DNA of 64,000 bases from Sclerotinia nivalis (GCA_029531795.1 JAPEIS010000008.1:2108001-2172000); one strand, 5' to 3'. Shown: positions 33,285-46,332, numbered from the stretch's first letter. The notes: generated by a model not told the origin, from the letters alone. Translations and numbers: made by a program.

Positions 33285-36127
33285 AATGGTAAGCATAAAG
33301 CATAGTGTTTTCAAGGTGAAGGTTGACACAAACCGAGACCGACTTGGCATAAGGCATTCTCTTAGGAGAATTCGATCGACACAATCTACGATTGAAGCGG
33401 ATATTGTAAGAATAGAAAGGGTTATGATATGAGATCACTAATTCATGCAGCAACAGTCTCTTGACAATAAGAGAATGCCTGGTTGTGAGCAACCCGAGAA
33501 GCGACCATTATCACAATCCAACGCATCTCTTCACTCATCCCATTACCAATTTAGTGACGAGTCTTTCTCGGACGGCCTTTGCCTACATTCTCCTTCTCAG
33601 ACTAATTTTAGACATTTTTGACCTCAACTCCTCACGAATTGTTACATGACGTTGTTCATCCACCATCCTTCCCTCTCCACTACTCACCCTCCAACCAATC
33701 AAGAACCATTTACTTTCTCATCTCACACTTATCCAAAGCGCACGATCACGATGTGAGTTTTGACCGTCTCTACGACCTAGAAATCAACCGCAGATCTTCA
33801 CCAAAACCACAATTCGAAACTATTGCCCCCAAAATACAACAGGTGCAACAGTTTGTGCATATACGAATCTTCAGCAACCTTTATCCTCATTTCAGCCTCA
33901 TCTGCATATGCATACCCCTGGCCTCAAGATTGAGCCTTCGGTAGACATTTCGAGACAATTCATAAAACCATTCACAAATTATTAAATTTCGACAATTAGA
34001 CAATTAGACATCAATAATAAGGGGTAGGTACCCAACTGAAGTTTGTAGGCTGAGTAAAGAAGTTTGTTTCAAGTTTAAATTTATACTTAACGGGGTGGAA
34101 GGGCCTCGGGAGGATTAATTTGATTGTTCCTTCTCAAGTTGGCATTCGTCACCAGAATGTTTGCAAGGGAATGATCTCTTAGGAATTATTATTTCTTTCA
34201 ATCTCTAAACTTTATTTATTTGATGTTCCTCCAATTGTTTTATTATTTATTATTTATTATTTTCTATTATTTTCCCATTATTTTCATTCCAACGACGAGC
34301 ATTCAACTGACTCGGGGTATGGAGGTGGGTATAACGATTCCGGTTGGATTATGTAGCACCGCATTCACACTATCATTTAATACATTATCGCACCAAAACC
34401 CTCATCAGAGCTACCATTCGATATTTCCCGTACTCAAGTCATTCGCCGAATCCAACCCTCTTTTTTCTCAATAACCAACAAGCACTGACACATGTAACGA
34501 CGGTATATGAAATGAAGATCACTCTCCACTCGCCAAAACTAAATGTTGAAATCATGGACACCAACTAAACAGGGAATAGGACGACTTCCTATAGGTAGGC
34601 AGCCAACATTTGAGACGTTGGAGAATCCTTCGATAGATATATCGAATATGATAGAGATATCACATATGGAAGGGAACGGAAGATCTACCGACTTTTAGTT
34701 TCCATTAGTGTGATTTACGAAATGCAATACGTAGTCGAAGCGAAAATTATAGAAGTCAACAGAGCCTGAAATCTTCATTCAGTCTTGTACAAGCGCCGAA
34801 GCGCAATCAGAACATGAGCTGGGGCTTTGGGATTGATTAATTTAGGTAATCTCGACCAAGACGCAACACATTGTGTTTTGCTGTGCCTCTTGGGTAGCAG
34901 GCAGGCACTGGGCTTTGCTTCGGACTGATTCCGACAGAGCTGAGGAAATAAGCGCCGCGGCCCCGCATATATATGCTTGTCTTGACTTCAACCCCCAAGT
35001 TAGGTGTTGTAAGACAATATATTTTTTAATTTATCATGTTTATTTTTTGCAAGGTTATATTCATATTTTATCAACTGAAATAATCCTAAAACCCACAAAT
35101 TGAGCAATTATTCCTCAACGGGAAATTCCAATTCGTCACCTCGTGCGATGTTACTATTTGTTTATCTCCTATTTCCTTCTTATTCCGTGCCGGCCCATCA
35201 AAAAGAGCTCCTCAATACTACCTTGAGTCTCTCCACCCACACCTTATGCATTACCCCTGTCGTCACTCACCACCCAAAAGTTGGGGTCTTCATTGATAAA
35301 TACACTTTTCTTCACCTTCCGCTTCCATACTCGCATGTCACATTGCAGGAATTCCGGCAGGCTCACACCTAACTAGGTGCACAACTTGCAGGTATTGCCG
35401 CACCTTCTTGCTAGTTTACAGCCACTAGACCACCACAGCCGTTGAAGAAGTTTAGGGCCAGGGCAATTTCTATCATGGGCAAAATGGTAAAATAGGGAAA
35501 ACAAAGTTTTTTTTTCTATTCTCCAATTTATCCTGGATTCCGTTTCCAGGGTCAAATTAAACGTGCCTCGTCGTTGCAGATCTTCACCACCACTCATTCA
35601 TTACGCCTCATCTTCATGAAAAACTTTCCTCCCTTGCTTGCTTTGTTGCTTCCTCTCCCGCTATTTACTACTTTCTCTACCTTGCTTCTGAACATCCCGC
35701 TTTCTGTCTGTCCTTCCTTTCTGAGAGTAGCTTGGCTAGATTGGTCATTCATATCATTCATACTAATTGCTGGTAAGGTTCTGGTACGAGTCATGTCAGA
35801 TCTATAGATGGATAAGCATTCTTCATTTCTTCGTTGTTCAACATTTCATCTATTCAATCCACACAACACAAACACAAAACAGAATCAAAATCATTCCCCT
35901 GCCAAGTGTCAAGTTCATAGACATAATGCACATCACCCTCCCGAAACCTTAGCCAGAAGTATCTACGAGGGCTTTAATGTTAATTTTAAAGTTAAGTCGT
36001 ATGGCGTGAATATACAATCTGGGGTGAAAGGATGTGCAGTTATTCCATGCGGATCGGTCGTAATTTGTCCGTTCCTTACGTCTAGGATCTGTGTTTGCAG
36101 GCAGGATTCAGGTTAGATGAGATTGAG

Positions 36128-36160
36128 ATGTATGTATGTATGTATGTATGTATGTATGTA
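36128..36160. repeat. ATGT tetranucleotide microsatellite
   Basis: About eight perfect ATGT units. Confidence 0.9.
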
Positions 36161-37814
36161 GAGCGCCTTGGAGTGGACGGCTGCCTCGTTTACTGTATGC
36201 GCATGCGTGTTTATGTTTGTGTGTGTGCGGAGACGAGTATGCTTGTATATGCGAATGTACTGTTCCAGGCAAAGTATATCTCCTACAACATCATACTTTC
36301 CTTTTGCGAAAACGGATGGAACGGATGGGTCTCTGCACGGGATCTAAAAAGGATGTTGGATTACCTGGATGGCATCAATCACAACATGTGCTTATGCATG
36401 CATGTGCATGCATGCATACATCACCAGACCGTTGAGGGCGAACCGAGGCTCGAACGCAGAGGGACCCGGTGGATTGGGGCGAGGCTTGCTGCTTGCTGCT
36501 TGCTGGTGTGATGTTATGGTGGGTTTCTATATTGGATCTTCAATGTTACTTTTATTTCATTATTTTTCAACAATAATACAACATAACAAAATAATAAAAA
36601 ATAAGCATCCCGATAAAAACCCTACCAATCATGCTTCTCAGCGCGCCGCATTCAAATATTAACGCAGCGGTCTCAAACTTTAAGGCAACAGTAGGCTATT
36701 TAGCCTTTACTCACTGCGAATGATGTGACATTTTACCTCGCTGAAGGATTCACTGAAGGAATGGGCTGAAGAAACGAAACGAATGGATTTTGTTCCGTTG
36801 ATGTAACAAATTTTCGGTCGGATTTAGGTAGCCGTCTGGAAACTCCGCGGGAGCGTAAGAGATGGGAGAAGGAAGGGAAAGAGGTAAGAGGTAAGAGGTG
36901 AGTAGTATGAGATGGATGGGATGGGATGGGATAGAATAGAGTATTTTGGATCGCCTTTTGGTATATTATATTATCTTCTCGTCTTAATTCTTATATCGCA
37001 TCATGTATCATATATACACCTACCGTAAATACATATTGAATATCTCATCATCAACAGCAAAAGATTACGCTAAAATACTATTCATGAATAATACCACCCA
37101 AAAAACCGTAATAAGAATATAAGAAAATAACCCTCATTTTCATGCGTCGTATATGCGATATAAGCCCAACTTCCCGTTTCTAGTTTCTAATTCCTAGGTT
37201 TTTGTTTTGACTCAAATCAAGTTTATAGTATGAACAGATAGATAGATAGACTTAGAAATAAATTTCTTCATTTCTTTAACTCGCAACCCTATTAAAAATC
37301 CAAAATCTAAATCAGCGACCCACTCAGACACCAAACTTATTTATATCCTCCCTGTCTTGCTGTACTATGTATGTATACATATACATCTGGACCCAAGTCT
37401 TCACCTCCTCATTCCCATCCCGTAAAAACCAGAGTGAGAGTAAATGGAGAAGTAAAAGTAGATGTAAAGTGAAACCCAGAGTGAAGAGTGAAGAGTGAAG
37501 AGTCAAGATTACCTCCCCTCGCCTCTCCTCTTCTCGCCTCTCTGCTTTGGCTCCTACCACGCGCAGATTCAGTGTAAAATTAGCATTGGCATAATAATAA
37601 CAATAACGCTCAGGCACAGCAAGCACAACACCGGAAGCCCATCCATCGATTCCCATATCACATCACATACATCATACCACCCACCATACCACCCATCTCA
37701 AACAAACCCCCGTTACCATCCAAACTTCAAACCCTTTAACATCCAAACATCCAACATACAACCTTCAAACAAGCTCCCCGTACCTCCAATCTCCAACATT
37801 CATCAAGCAAATAC

Positions 37815-37877
37815 AAATAAGCAAATAAGCAAATAAGCAAATAAGCAAATAAGCAAATAAGCAAATAAGCAAATAAG
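37815..37877. repeat. AAATAAGC octanucleotide tandem repeat
   Basis: Seven perfect 8-bp copies (37815-37870) followed by seven bases of an eighth. Confidence 0.92.
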
Positions 37878-38040
37878 TAATAAGATCCTAATAATATATC
37901 AACATAAAACATAAGAACCACTCACTCGGTAGCAAATCAAAAATTTTCACATCAAATTACATCAGTATTTCCCCCTCATCACATCTTTCTTGTGTATCCA
38001 ATCCAATATATACAATTCCAATCCTATCACATAGTATTTT

Positions 38041-38086
38041 CATGTTCATGTTCATGTTCATGTTCATCCACATTCACATTCACATT
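38041..38086. repeat. CATGTT / CACATT hexamer repeat
   Basis: Four CATGTT units grade into CACATT units, 60 bp before the transposon. Confidence 0.75.
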
Positions 38087-38146
38087 AATATCCAACATTT
38101 TTTGCAATAAATATTTAAATTTTTTATCTTTTTAATTGATTGAATA

Positions 38147-38204
38147 ACGTGGTTTATCAGTGTGCGGGTCATATCAGTGTGTGGGTCACTTTCACCTCAA
38201 TTCA
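38147..38204. repeat. Left terminal inverted repeat
   Basis: 58 bp, identical to the complement of 39941-39998. It contains two adjacent 17-bp copies (38155-38171 and 38172-38188) of TATCAGTGTGYGGGTCA that differ at one base, a likely pair of transposase binding sites. Confidence 0.93.
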
Positions 38205-38379
38205 CTCTTTCAAACCCATATTATTCAACAACAATTAAATCAATTGATTAAAACTATAAAGATTCTAATAATCTAGGATCTATTACATTATTTTGACAAA
38301 TCCTTATATTATATCCAATCTTTCCATACTTACTACAGTATCGACTAAAAGATGCTTCCCTATTAGAATTCCCCCCTTT

Positions 38380-39900
38380 TTAATATTCATCATATTGAAT
38401 CTGAATATCAACCTCTTGCTGAAATAATATATCGATAGCCTCTTATCCAATAAACATTCCTCCTTAACGTAATTGAATTTTTTTTGCACATCGATATTTG
38501 CTTAATACCTCATTTGCTACCCGAAGTATACGAATCTCTACATTTAAAAGTGTATTTTCATATACTAATCTCTCTGTACCCTTAGCTAAAGCTAATACAA
38601 TCTCGAATATAGGTATAGGAGAGCTTGATTGATAACGAACCATTCGAGATCTTACTAAAGTCGATTATGAAAAAGCTTCAATTGGATTGTGAAGAGTTTG
38701 AGAAGTCCATAAATCTTGATCGAAAGAAGGGAGAATAGGTATACGAATTCGAATATCTAGTTTCGAAAGTACAGCTTCAGGATCAAATAATATTAAACCT
38801 GTTCTTCGAAATTCTGATTTCATATTCTGAATCGTAATTGATTCTTGGTATACAGCTTTGAAAGCTATAAAGAATTCAACTTTCGAAATATAATTGATAT
38901 ATACCTTAATAAACCCATCAATTTGAGTACTATATGAACATTTCAAACTGCTAAAACAGCCAACATCAAATGGTTGAGTTAAATGATTTGAATATGATAA
39001 TAATTTTAAACAGATAATATCATTCTCTTTGCAATATGATTGAAAAGGTACTGATTCATAGCTTTCATGCCCATCTAGTATCAATATTCGATATTTGCCC
39101 TTTCTTCGATTTTTAATATGTTTATCGAAATGTTTCAATTATTCTAAATCTGTTTCATTGTTTGTCTATCCATTAGATATAGGTTTAATAACCCATTCCA
39201 CAGGAAAGTCGGTTTCGGTATACCAATTGGAAAAATGAACTTGTCCTTGAACCACTAGAAATGGGGGTATGGTTTCACCCTCCCCATTTCCATATATTAT
39301 TGCTATAGTCTATTCTCGATTGCCTGATTGTACTGATTTATTTCTACTGTATCTCTCAGCATTAATAACAACCATTATAGTACATATAATCCCCATCATA
39401 AAGCCTGTTTCGTCGAAATTGTAGAAATCGCTATCGAGAATACCATATTTCGCTTGTATATTCGAAACCAATCGAAACCACTCTTCAATAAGCTTAGGAT
39501 CTTTGCAGAGAGCTTTTTGAAAGTTATAAACACGACTAAAACGCATCTTTAATTCGATTCGATGCTTTACGAATCGATACATCCAAAGCTTCCCAACACA
39601 TTTTGCACTCCTCGATTCAAGAATATGATTCGTTATATCTTTTACATTTCTGAATTTAGGTAGAAATCCTTTCATATCCATATCGAGTATATACTCAGAA
39701 ATGATATTCTCTTTTAGTTCTAAAAGATTATAAGATTTAGATCGATATTCGGAGCGAAGAGTAAAACCATTAATTCTACATTGTAATATTGTATTCGAGA
39801 TATTATATATTTTCGCAACTTTTCGAATGCCTATTTTTTTGTCTTTTTGAATAGCTTCGATAACAAGGAGTATACAGGCTTCTTGGTTATTCGAATTCAT
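38380..39900 (-). pseudogene. Fot1/pogo-family transposase, six internal stops
   Basis: A DDE-superfamily (DDE_1) transposase in one uninterrupted frame from ATG 39898-39900 to TAA 38380-38382, about 506 codons. Order of parts: N-terminal helix-turn-helix (QEACILLVIEAIQKDKK, GIRKVAKIYNIS), CENP-B-like second helix-turn-helix (PKFRNVKDITNHIL, GKLWMYRFVKHR), then the DDE core with Asp in FYNFDETGFMMG, ILILDGHESY and LTQPFDVGCFSSLK. Six internal stops sit at 39310-39312 (TAG), 39166-39168 (TAG), 39139-39141 (TAA), 38665-38667, 38464-38466 and 38443-38445 (TAA). The first three stand where related transposases usually have Trp, and the others fit Gln codons, so all can arise from C-to-T or G-to-A change. 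No frameshift is present. Confidence 0.9.
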
Positions 39901-39940
39901 TGTAGATTGTTGATAAAACACGTGTTGAAAGAGAAGAGAT

Positions 39941-39998
39941 TGAATTGAGGTGAAAGTGACCCACACACTGATATGACCCGCACACTGATAAACCACGT
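39941..39998. repeat. Right terminal inverted repeat
   Basis: 58 bp, exact inverse of the left end, including the doubled 17-bp unit. Similarity beyond 58 bp is patchy. Confidence 0.93.
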
Positions 39999-40722
39999 TA
40001 TATAAATATAAAAATAATATAATCCACTATCTTCCATCTTCAACACCCCCCACCCGCACCACCGACCCCATTCCTCTCCGCCTCCACAAAATGCACTAAG
40101 CACTAAGCCAAGGCAGTCCAACCTCTCACTGATCTATTCGATCCGGTATCTCTGAACGCAATGAACGCAACCCACACAATTGGAATTTGGAAGCAATGAA
40201 ATAGAAAGCATATCTCTAATGAGTTTCATCTCATCTCATATTATGCATGAACTACCGGACACACATTCATTTCCGTTTTCTGTCTTTCTTCTGTGTGTAT
40301 GTATCTATGTAGCAATGTAGGTGATTTCTCTCGCTACATTTCATCATCCCATCTCATCTCCCTTGCTTTCTCCCCTCCCGCACCCCTTCCCCTAGGTAAA
40401 AATAAAGAAAATATCAAAAATAAACTATAACTCCCTCGCAATGCAATGTAAAATCACTAACAAAAATCTTGTCAAGGGTAAAATGTCGCTTCGCTCCGTT
40501 TCGCGCAGTAAGAAAGCCAAACTATAAACTAAGAATGTACAATGAAGTGATAAAAACTTTGATGAATAAAAAGCAAAGTAGAACGAAAGTATGACGAAAG
40601 TATGGGATATCATTCCGTAAAGCAAAACTCCTCTTCAATACCTAACGCCGTTGTCCGAATCCCCTGAATCTTTCTTCCCTATTTTTGCACGCCTTACCCT
40701 TGATTCAACTATCCCCTTCCCC
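39999..40722. other. Intergenic region between transposon and WOPR gene
   Basis: 724 bp, probably including the WOPR gene 3' UTR. Nothing else seen. Confidence 0.5.
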
Positions 40723-42279
40723 TTAGATCATGAATTTTCGATCTAATACCCTAATAGTCCTTTGATCTTCCGCTTTACTTGCTGGCCCTGTGCTTAAATT
40801 TCCATGTGGAATATCTGATGCACCAGTTGTAACACCGGATGCTTTCTTTTCCTCCCCTGCCTTTGCTTCAGCTAATTCCTTTTGTCTTGGACTACTCGAT
40901 CCAGCTCTTGAGTTATTGCTACTGTTCGACTTATTGTCCGCCAGAACACATTCTGAATCTGATGGATGAACAAGACTTGAGATTGATGGTATTGTTTGAG
41001 CTTCAGATTTACCCATGCCATTCGGTGTTCCTTTTGGAGAAGTAACTGGTTGGTCATGAAGGCTCTTTGGTGTATGAGCTGGGGAAGTACTTTTCTGTCG
41101 CGGTGGTGTAGTTGTTCTATGAGTACCATTTGTTCCATTTGTATGGATATTGGCTGGTGCAAGTGGTGCTGTTTGAGCCAATCTAGGATCAATCATTCCG
41201 CTTTGTAAAGCTCTTTGAGCCATCAATGCATGTTCTTCTGCTTGCATCCTAGCTACATGTTCAGCACGAGGACTGGGATGTTGGTGTTGATGTGGCTGAT
41301 AACTTGGGTGAATTTGTTGAGAGGCACCGTTTTGGTAGCTTTGGGGAGGTGGAGGAGGCAAAGAAGAATTTGATAGAGGTGGAGGAGGTCGGTCATAGAT
41401 TGTCGATTGTGGCGGACCATGTGCCATGGTAGTTGAAGCATGACCGGGGCGGTGATGGGGACTGTATTGATGTGGTTGATACGGTGATGTATGTGGAGGT
41501 CCTTGTGGCATGTGGTAGGGTGAAGGATGCATTGACCCAGGTGGTGGCGGAGGAAGTTGCGATGGATACATCTGTTGATGATGAGGATATGGAGGAGTAG
41601 AAACTGGCGATGGTGGCCATGGTCCATATCCTGGGGAATACCCATATGGAATTCTATGTTGAGATTGATGCATATAAGGACCTTGTTGCATTGGAGCTCT
41701 CGTGACAGCTGGACCTTGAGCTTCATGAACTGTCGATTCTGGGTACATTCCTTTGACCGGGACAATTCCGCGAAGTTGAGGATCAGTTGTAGGTTGTGGA
41801 AGTTCGGGACTGTTTGGATGAGGTCGAGAGTAGTAGCTGATTAAATGGAGATGTTGCCCAGTGGAAGTTATAATACTGAATGATTGTTTCATTAAACCAT
41901 CAGGTTTGTATCTGTACCCATCTGGTCCATCTCCGTCCATATCTTGATCCTCATCACTACCCTTTCCACTATCCGGTGTCTTTCCTGCCATTCTTCGAGC
42001 TGGTGGCGGTACGAATTGACCTCCTCCTCTCTTTCCTTCCATCTCGCGATATGTTAAAAAGCTGCCGGATACTCTGCTTGCGCTCCATGATTTTCCATCA
42101 GTCCATCTTCGCATTCCCGCTTCTCTTTCATCCCAAACAAATACTGATCCAGATTTTATTGATTGCCTTTCCTTCTCCGACAATCTTCTTTGTACTCGAG
42201 GTAATAGACCAAGTCGACAAGCTTCGAATAATTTAATCGCATCTGCAGGAGTGCGTACGTGGCCATGATAGGTATCCAT
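40723..42279 (-). CDS. Gti1/Pac2-type WOPR transcription factor
   Basis: DNA-binding developmental regulator of the WOPR family. One exon, 518 residues from ATG 42277-42279 (MDTYHGHVRTPADAI). WOPR box part a is about residues 2-88 (FEACRLGLLPRVQRRLSE, SGSVFVWDEREAGMRRWTDG, SWSASRVSGSFLTYREM), part b about 120-185 (YRYKPDGLMKQSFSI, HLHLISYYS). The wording groups it with Gti1/Pac2 of fission yeast and their ascomycete relatives rather than the Wor1/Ryp1/Sge1 clade that controls morphology and virulence. The rest is Pro/His/Gln/Tyr-rich low complexity (residues about 200-400), a typical activation-type tail. The frame is open upstream to a TTG at 42324 but without an ATG. About 1.3 kb or more of gene-free DNA lies before the start, room for a long 5' leader. 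Confidence 0.9.
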   Translation of the reverse strand: MDTYHGHVRTPADAIKLFEACRLGLLPRVQRRLSEKERQSIKSGSVFVWDEREAGMRRWTDGKSWSASRVSGSFLTYREMEGKRGGGQFVPPPARRMAGKTPDSGKGSDEDQDMDGDGPDGYRYKPDGLMKQSFSIITSTGQHLHLISYYSRPHPNSPELPQPTTDPQLRGIVPVKGMYPESTVHEAQGPAVTRAPMQQGPYMHQSQHRIPYGYSPGYGPWPPSPVSTPPYPHHQQMYPSQLPPPPPGSMHPSPYHMPQGPPHTSPYQPHQYSPHHRPGHASTTMAHGPPQSTIYDRPPPPLSNSSLPPPPPQSYQNGASQQIHPSYQPHQHQHPSPRAEHVARMQAEEHALMAQRALQSGMIDPRLAQTAPLAPANIHTNGTNGTHRTTTPPRQKSTSPAHTPKSLHDQPVTSPKGTPNGMGKSEAQTIPSISSLVHPSDSECVLADNKSNSSNNSRAGSSSPRQKELAEAKAGEEKKASGVTTGASDIPHGNLSTGPASKAEDQRTIRVLDRKFMI

Positions 42280-45200
42280 TGTGAAATGTTGGTGGAGAGT
42301 TTCGATTGAAGTTGTATTGCGCAAGGCAAGATATGAAAGATGAACTCCTAGTAGTAGTAATCGAAATCAATGCGAACGTCCCCTGTCAAGCTTTTTGTCA
42401 TTCACTTCTCCTCTTGTGTTTCTGTCCTTGGTGAAGTTACGCGGCTGTATTTCTTGGCAAATTCTCGGACGTCAGAAATGGTAGCTTGTGCGGGCGGGAA
42501 GTCGGCACATCAACGTTTTTGATGTTTTGGAAATCGAAGTGGATATGAAATTTGACCTTTTCACGCGAATGAGGCGAAAGGTAAATAAATTTTTGGTGGT
42601 TGTTGAAGAAAGTGCAAGTATTGTCGAGATTTTTGATAGTAAGACCTATGATGAAAGATCTTCTTTTCGCTTCAGATAAATTGTTAGCCAAATATTCGAA
42701 TCTTTTGTCCTACTTAGAAAGAAATACAAGACGGAAGTCAACACGAAGATGAGACAAGTTGAATCATAAGGTGACAGAAGCTTAAACTAAAGCTTCACAG
42801 AATATGCGCGTATTCTTGCTCAAAGGTAAAAAAAAAATAGATTTTTTGACTTGTAAACTTGTGGAGAAGATTTCTAATTGTAGAATTCAAATCGGCTCGA
42901 GCTTGAGCTTGATCTTTTTTTGGTTCTCCAAGATCAATTCTGATACCAAAACGGTAGAACGCAAGACGAAGATAGAATGAAATGGTAGTAGAAGGAGACG
43001 AGATGTTTGAGTGAGTGGATTTGAATGAAGTGGACTTGATTATCTATTTCTTGGGTATTGAAATTCGTGTTTGAATATATGAGATGACAATGTTTTTTCT
43101 TCAAGCTTTTTAAGGAAAGAAGATGTTTCGGAAGATAATTCCTTTGTGAAGGAGTTCAAATATTTTGTGTTGGTGTTGGAATGAATTTGTGTAATGAATT
43201 TGTGAAGGTTTGGATTGTTCTCGATTTTGATGCCTTATGACGCACTGGTGGATTGTGGTTGTCTTTGGTGAATTGTTGGAGAAATGGGTTTGAAAATAAA
43301 TAAATGGGTGAATATGAATAATTTGTATGGTGAAAGGGTGAAAGGATTGAAGGCACACAACAGTTAAAGTACCTAGGTACACTACCTGCATGCAATATAT
43401 TCTTCCACCTGGAACTTTCCTTTTTGTTTTCGAAAATGGGAGAAAACATAAATGATGTATGAGATGTATGAGATGTATGAGAAGGCAATATTGTACATAC
43501 CTGGTAATTGAGGGTGGTGTGTAGATATCTCTATGGTGTATGAGGATAGCTGACTTTATATGTCGTTTTTAGTATTGACTAAAAGAATAGTTCGTTTCGA
43601 GGCACTGTATTGAAAGCTGATATAGCTAGTCGAGTACAGCTAGTGGTATATAGAAAGTATCGATCTTTAGAAATCCCACCTTTCTTCGTTGAATCGTACT
43701 GCTTTAGGAGGATAATGCTAAGACTTATTGATGAAGAGGGAAGTCTGGAAGAAAAACAAGAGACAAGCTTTCTTTCTATCTTTCATTCAGCTCCGTACCG
43801 GTCTCTTGGTTTTGTTAGTCGAAAGTGCCGTGATTCGAAAAGGCACGAGGTGGAGAAGAGAGGAGGGTTCAAGGGGTTTGGATCTTCAAGGATGGACTTT
43901 ATGTTATGATTTAATTGTCAAAATTAAGTTTGATGATCAAGCGTCAGCCTCAAAAATAGTTCGGAATCAAAAACAGGTCCGACTGATATAGAATAGTCAT
44001 AGTCTAGTCATATAGTCTTGTCGTCAAAGAAGATCAGATGAGTGTGATGAGATGTGGAAAAGACAAGAATGCCAATACTCGTAATATGATATGGAGCTGG
44101 CTTCTTTCGAGAGAAAGGTACTGGGTAAATATAAGAGCATGTACCTAATGATTAACAATACTGACAATTAGATTCCCAGCAGACTTTATAAGTATAAAAG
44201 AAGGTTCGCCGGTTGGTTGGTGAAATCTAAGATTAAGTTTGCAATGAAGCCTTGTCTTGATAGTAGATACTGAATTGGGTATTCGAAGCTCAAACGTTCA
44301 TTCTGAATCTCCAGTCTAAACTATATACAGCAATATTGCGTTACGAGCATGATAATTGATGGGTACACGCATTTTTTGATTCCCAGGATGCCTAGAAACT
44401 TACTATATAGGCAGTGCTGAGGACAATATATTACTCCTTTCAGTATAGATTCATGTAATCTTTAGCGTTATACCCTTTTAAGTCATTTTTCCTGCTTATA
44501 GTTTTCGGGTATGTATCTAAAGCTTGTTGGTACCTCATGGTTGCGTTATGTTTTGTAGTAACTTTCTATTTTCTCTTACTCGTATTAAAATGCCTTGGTC
44601 TTTCTGTTGGCTGAATCTTGGCAATACCAAGTAGAGCAACAGAAAAAGACACCTAGCCTACTAGATACTCACAAATCAAAAATGAAGTTATTGTTGGATA
44701 TCAAGTAGGCCCTAATGTATCTATATTGAGTACAAACAACTGCCGATTCCGAAATTCATCCTCCGAAGCTCCCCCTTCATTTTGTTCTTGGTTCAATAAA
44801 ATACCGACTCAAATAAAATTCACAAAATGAATGCATTATGATTTTCCCATGCAATTACAAAGGGAAAGAACTTTCATTTGACTTCCTTTACGATCTTGGA
44901 AGTGCGATTAGAATTTCTTGGCTTAATAGCTAAATGTTTGACTGATGCTTGGTACTTTCCACAAGAGGACTCGTGGGCGAGAAAAAAAACGTGTGTGGAG
45001 ATCGATCTGCTTTAAGCTTTGCTACTTTAAATTGCCCCTGTTCCTTGTTACAAACAAGCAATAAAGCTTTAACTATTCGGACATTAATCTCAATAGGGTT
45101 TAAAGACATTCGTAACCTCTTTAAGCTAATCTTTATTCTAAATAAACTCGGCTTCTAAGAAACTTAATGAGCTTCTAGTACAGACCGCCGAGGGACACTA

Positions 45201-46332
45201 AACTTTGTTCTGATATCATCTCCTCAGTTCAGGATGTTAAGTAATATACGAGCGTATGCAAAGGATATAGGAATGTTACGATTATTCGTGGTCAGAGAAA
45301 GTATATCTAAGTGCAAGAGAAATAACTTCATCATCATTGTATCTACCAAACACTCACTCATCCATCTATATTTTGATCGGGGGCCACAAAACAATGCATC
45401 CTATCCTCCTTTAGATCATTTTCTCAAGATTAACCTTGGTAACAAGGATAAATGATGAGGGTCATGGATTCGTAAGCTTAGTGGGATTTTAAAAAAGACG
45501 GACGGATCCCCTGTTTTTACATGGATTACAACTATGAGCTTATTTCATCGCCCACAGATTTGCAGGAGGGGGCCATTAGTCTCCATGAGCCACACACAAT
45601 ATAATTACGACTACGACTTGTTGGTCCAACTGTTATGTATCATCTACGACATGATTATCATCAAACGAGAAGGATCAAGAAGGTAGATGTGGGGGCATAA
45701 ATAAAAAAGCTTGTATTTCTTCAAGGCTCTTCAGATCCATCCGGCAATGGAAAGGGGGCTGAAGCCTGGCCGAATATTATGTCTCGTAACCTCAGTGCTT
45801 TACAGCCAGTCACTTCATTTATCACATCACCAACTTGATGATGGTTTCATCCCATATCCCCACAACATCATCCGCCGCGTACGGAGTTACTGACATAATG
45901 CTACACTGATCAACGGGGTCCATTCTCGGTTTACCTACCATTGCACAAAGCGACCAACAATGGCCAAATCACAAGACCACTCACCAAATGTTGGTTTGCT
46001 TCATCCCCATCTACATCTCGGAGTCCGATCCATTGGTCTCATCTCAATGCATATCACTGCCCGGCGTGGTCAGCACATACATCAGACAATAATACACCGA
46101 CCAAATAGGAATACAACACAAACAAAACAGAGCAGCGCCCCCATCAAGTTAATGACCGGCACAATCTTCCGCTTCCCTGGCCCCGAGTCTGAAATAATGC
46201 AAACGCACGTATGTCGGCATTCTAAAAGTATCTTATTTGTAATCCCTCCCTTTCTTTCGCGAGTGAGCAAGCCAAGCCATGCTCAAGTTTGATCCAGACA
46301 GTCGGTAACGTTCTATACGATGCGATGCGCGT

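Larger units (their letters stand above)
33285..38146. other. Gene-free 4.9-kb intergenic region left of the transposon
   Basis: It is AT-rich and dotted with simple repeats (36128-36160, 37815-37877, 38041-38086). No protein family is recognisable in the short frames. Confidence 0.5.
38147..39998. mobile_element. Fot1/pogo-type DNA transposon, 1852 bp, TIR-bounded
   Basis: Bounded by perfect 58-bp terminal inverted repeats (38147-38204 and 39941-39998) that begin ACGTGGTTTATCAGTGTG. TA lies directly outside each end (38145-38146 and 39999-40000), the target duplication expected for Tc1/mariner/pogo elements. It carries one transposase gene on the minus strand, which is broken. It lies in gene-free DNA about 0.7 kb downstream of the WOPR gene and disrupts nothing visible. 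Confidence 0.93.

Noticed and set aside
36420..36470. Possible tRNA B-box-like sequence
   Set aside because: No matching A box or cloverleaf can be drawn.
41253..41765. 170-residue frame on the minus strand inside the WOPR gene
   Set aside because: Shadow of the Pro/His/Gln low-complexity tail in another frame.
42280..42324. Longer N-terminus for the WOPR protein
   Set aside because: It begins with TTG and has no ATG; MDTYHGH is the expected start.
43610..43991. Overlapping plus-strand frames
   Set aside because: No codon or domain evidence; two overlapping frames are equally open.
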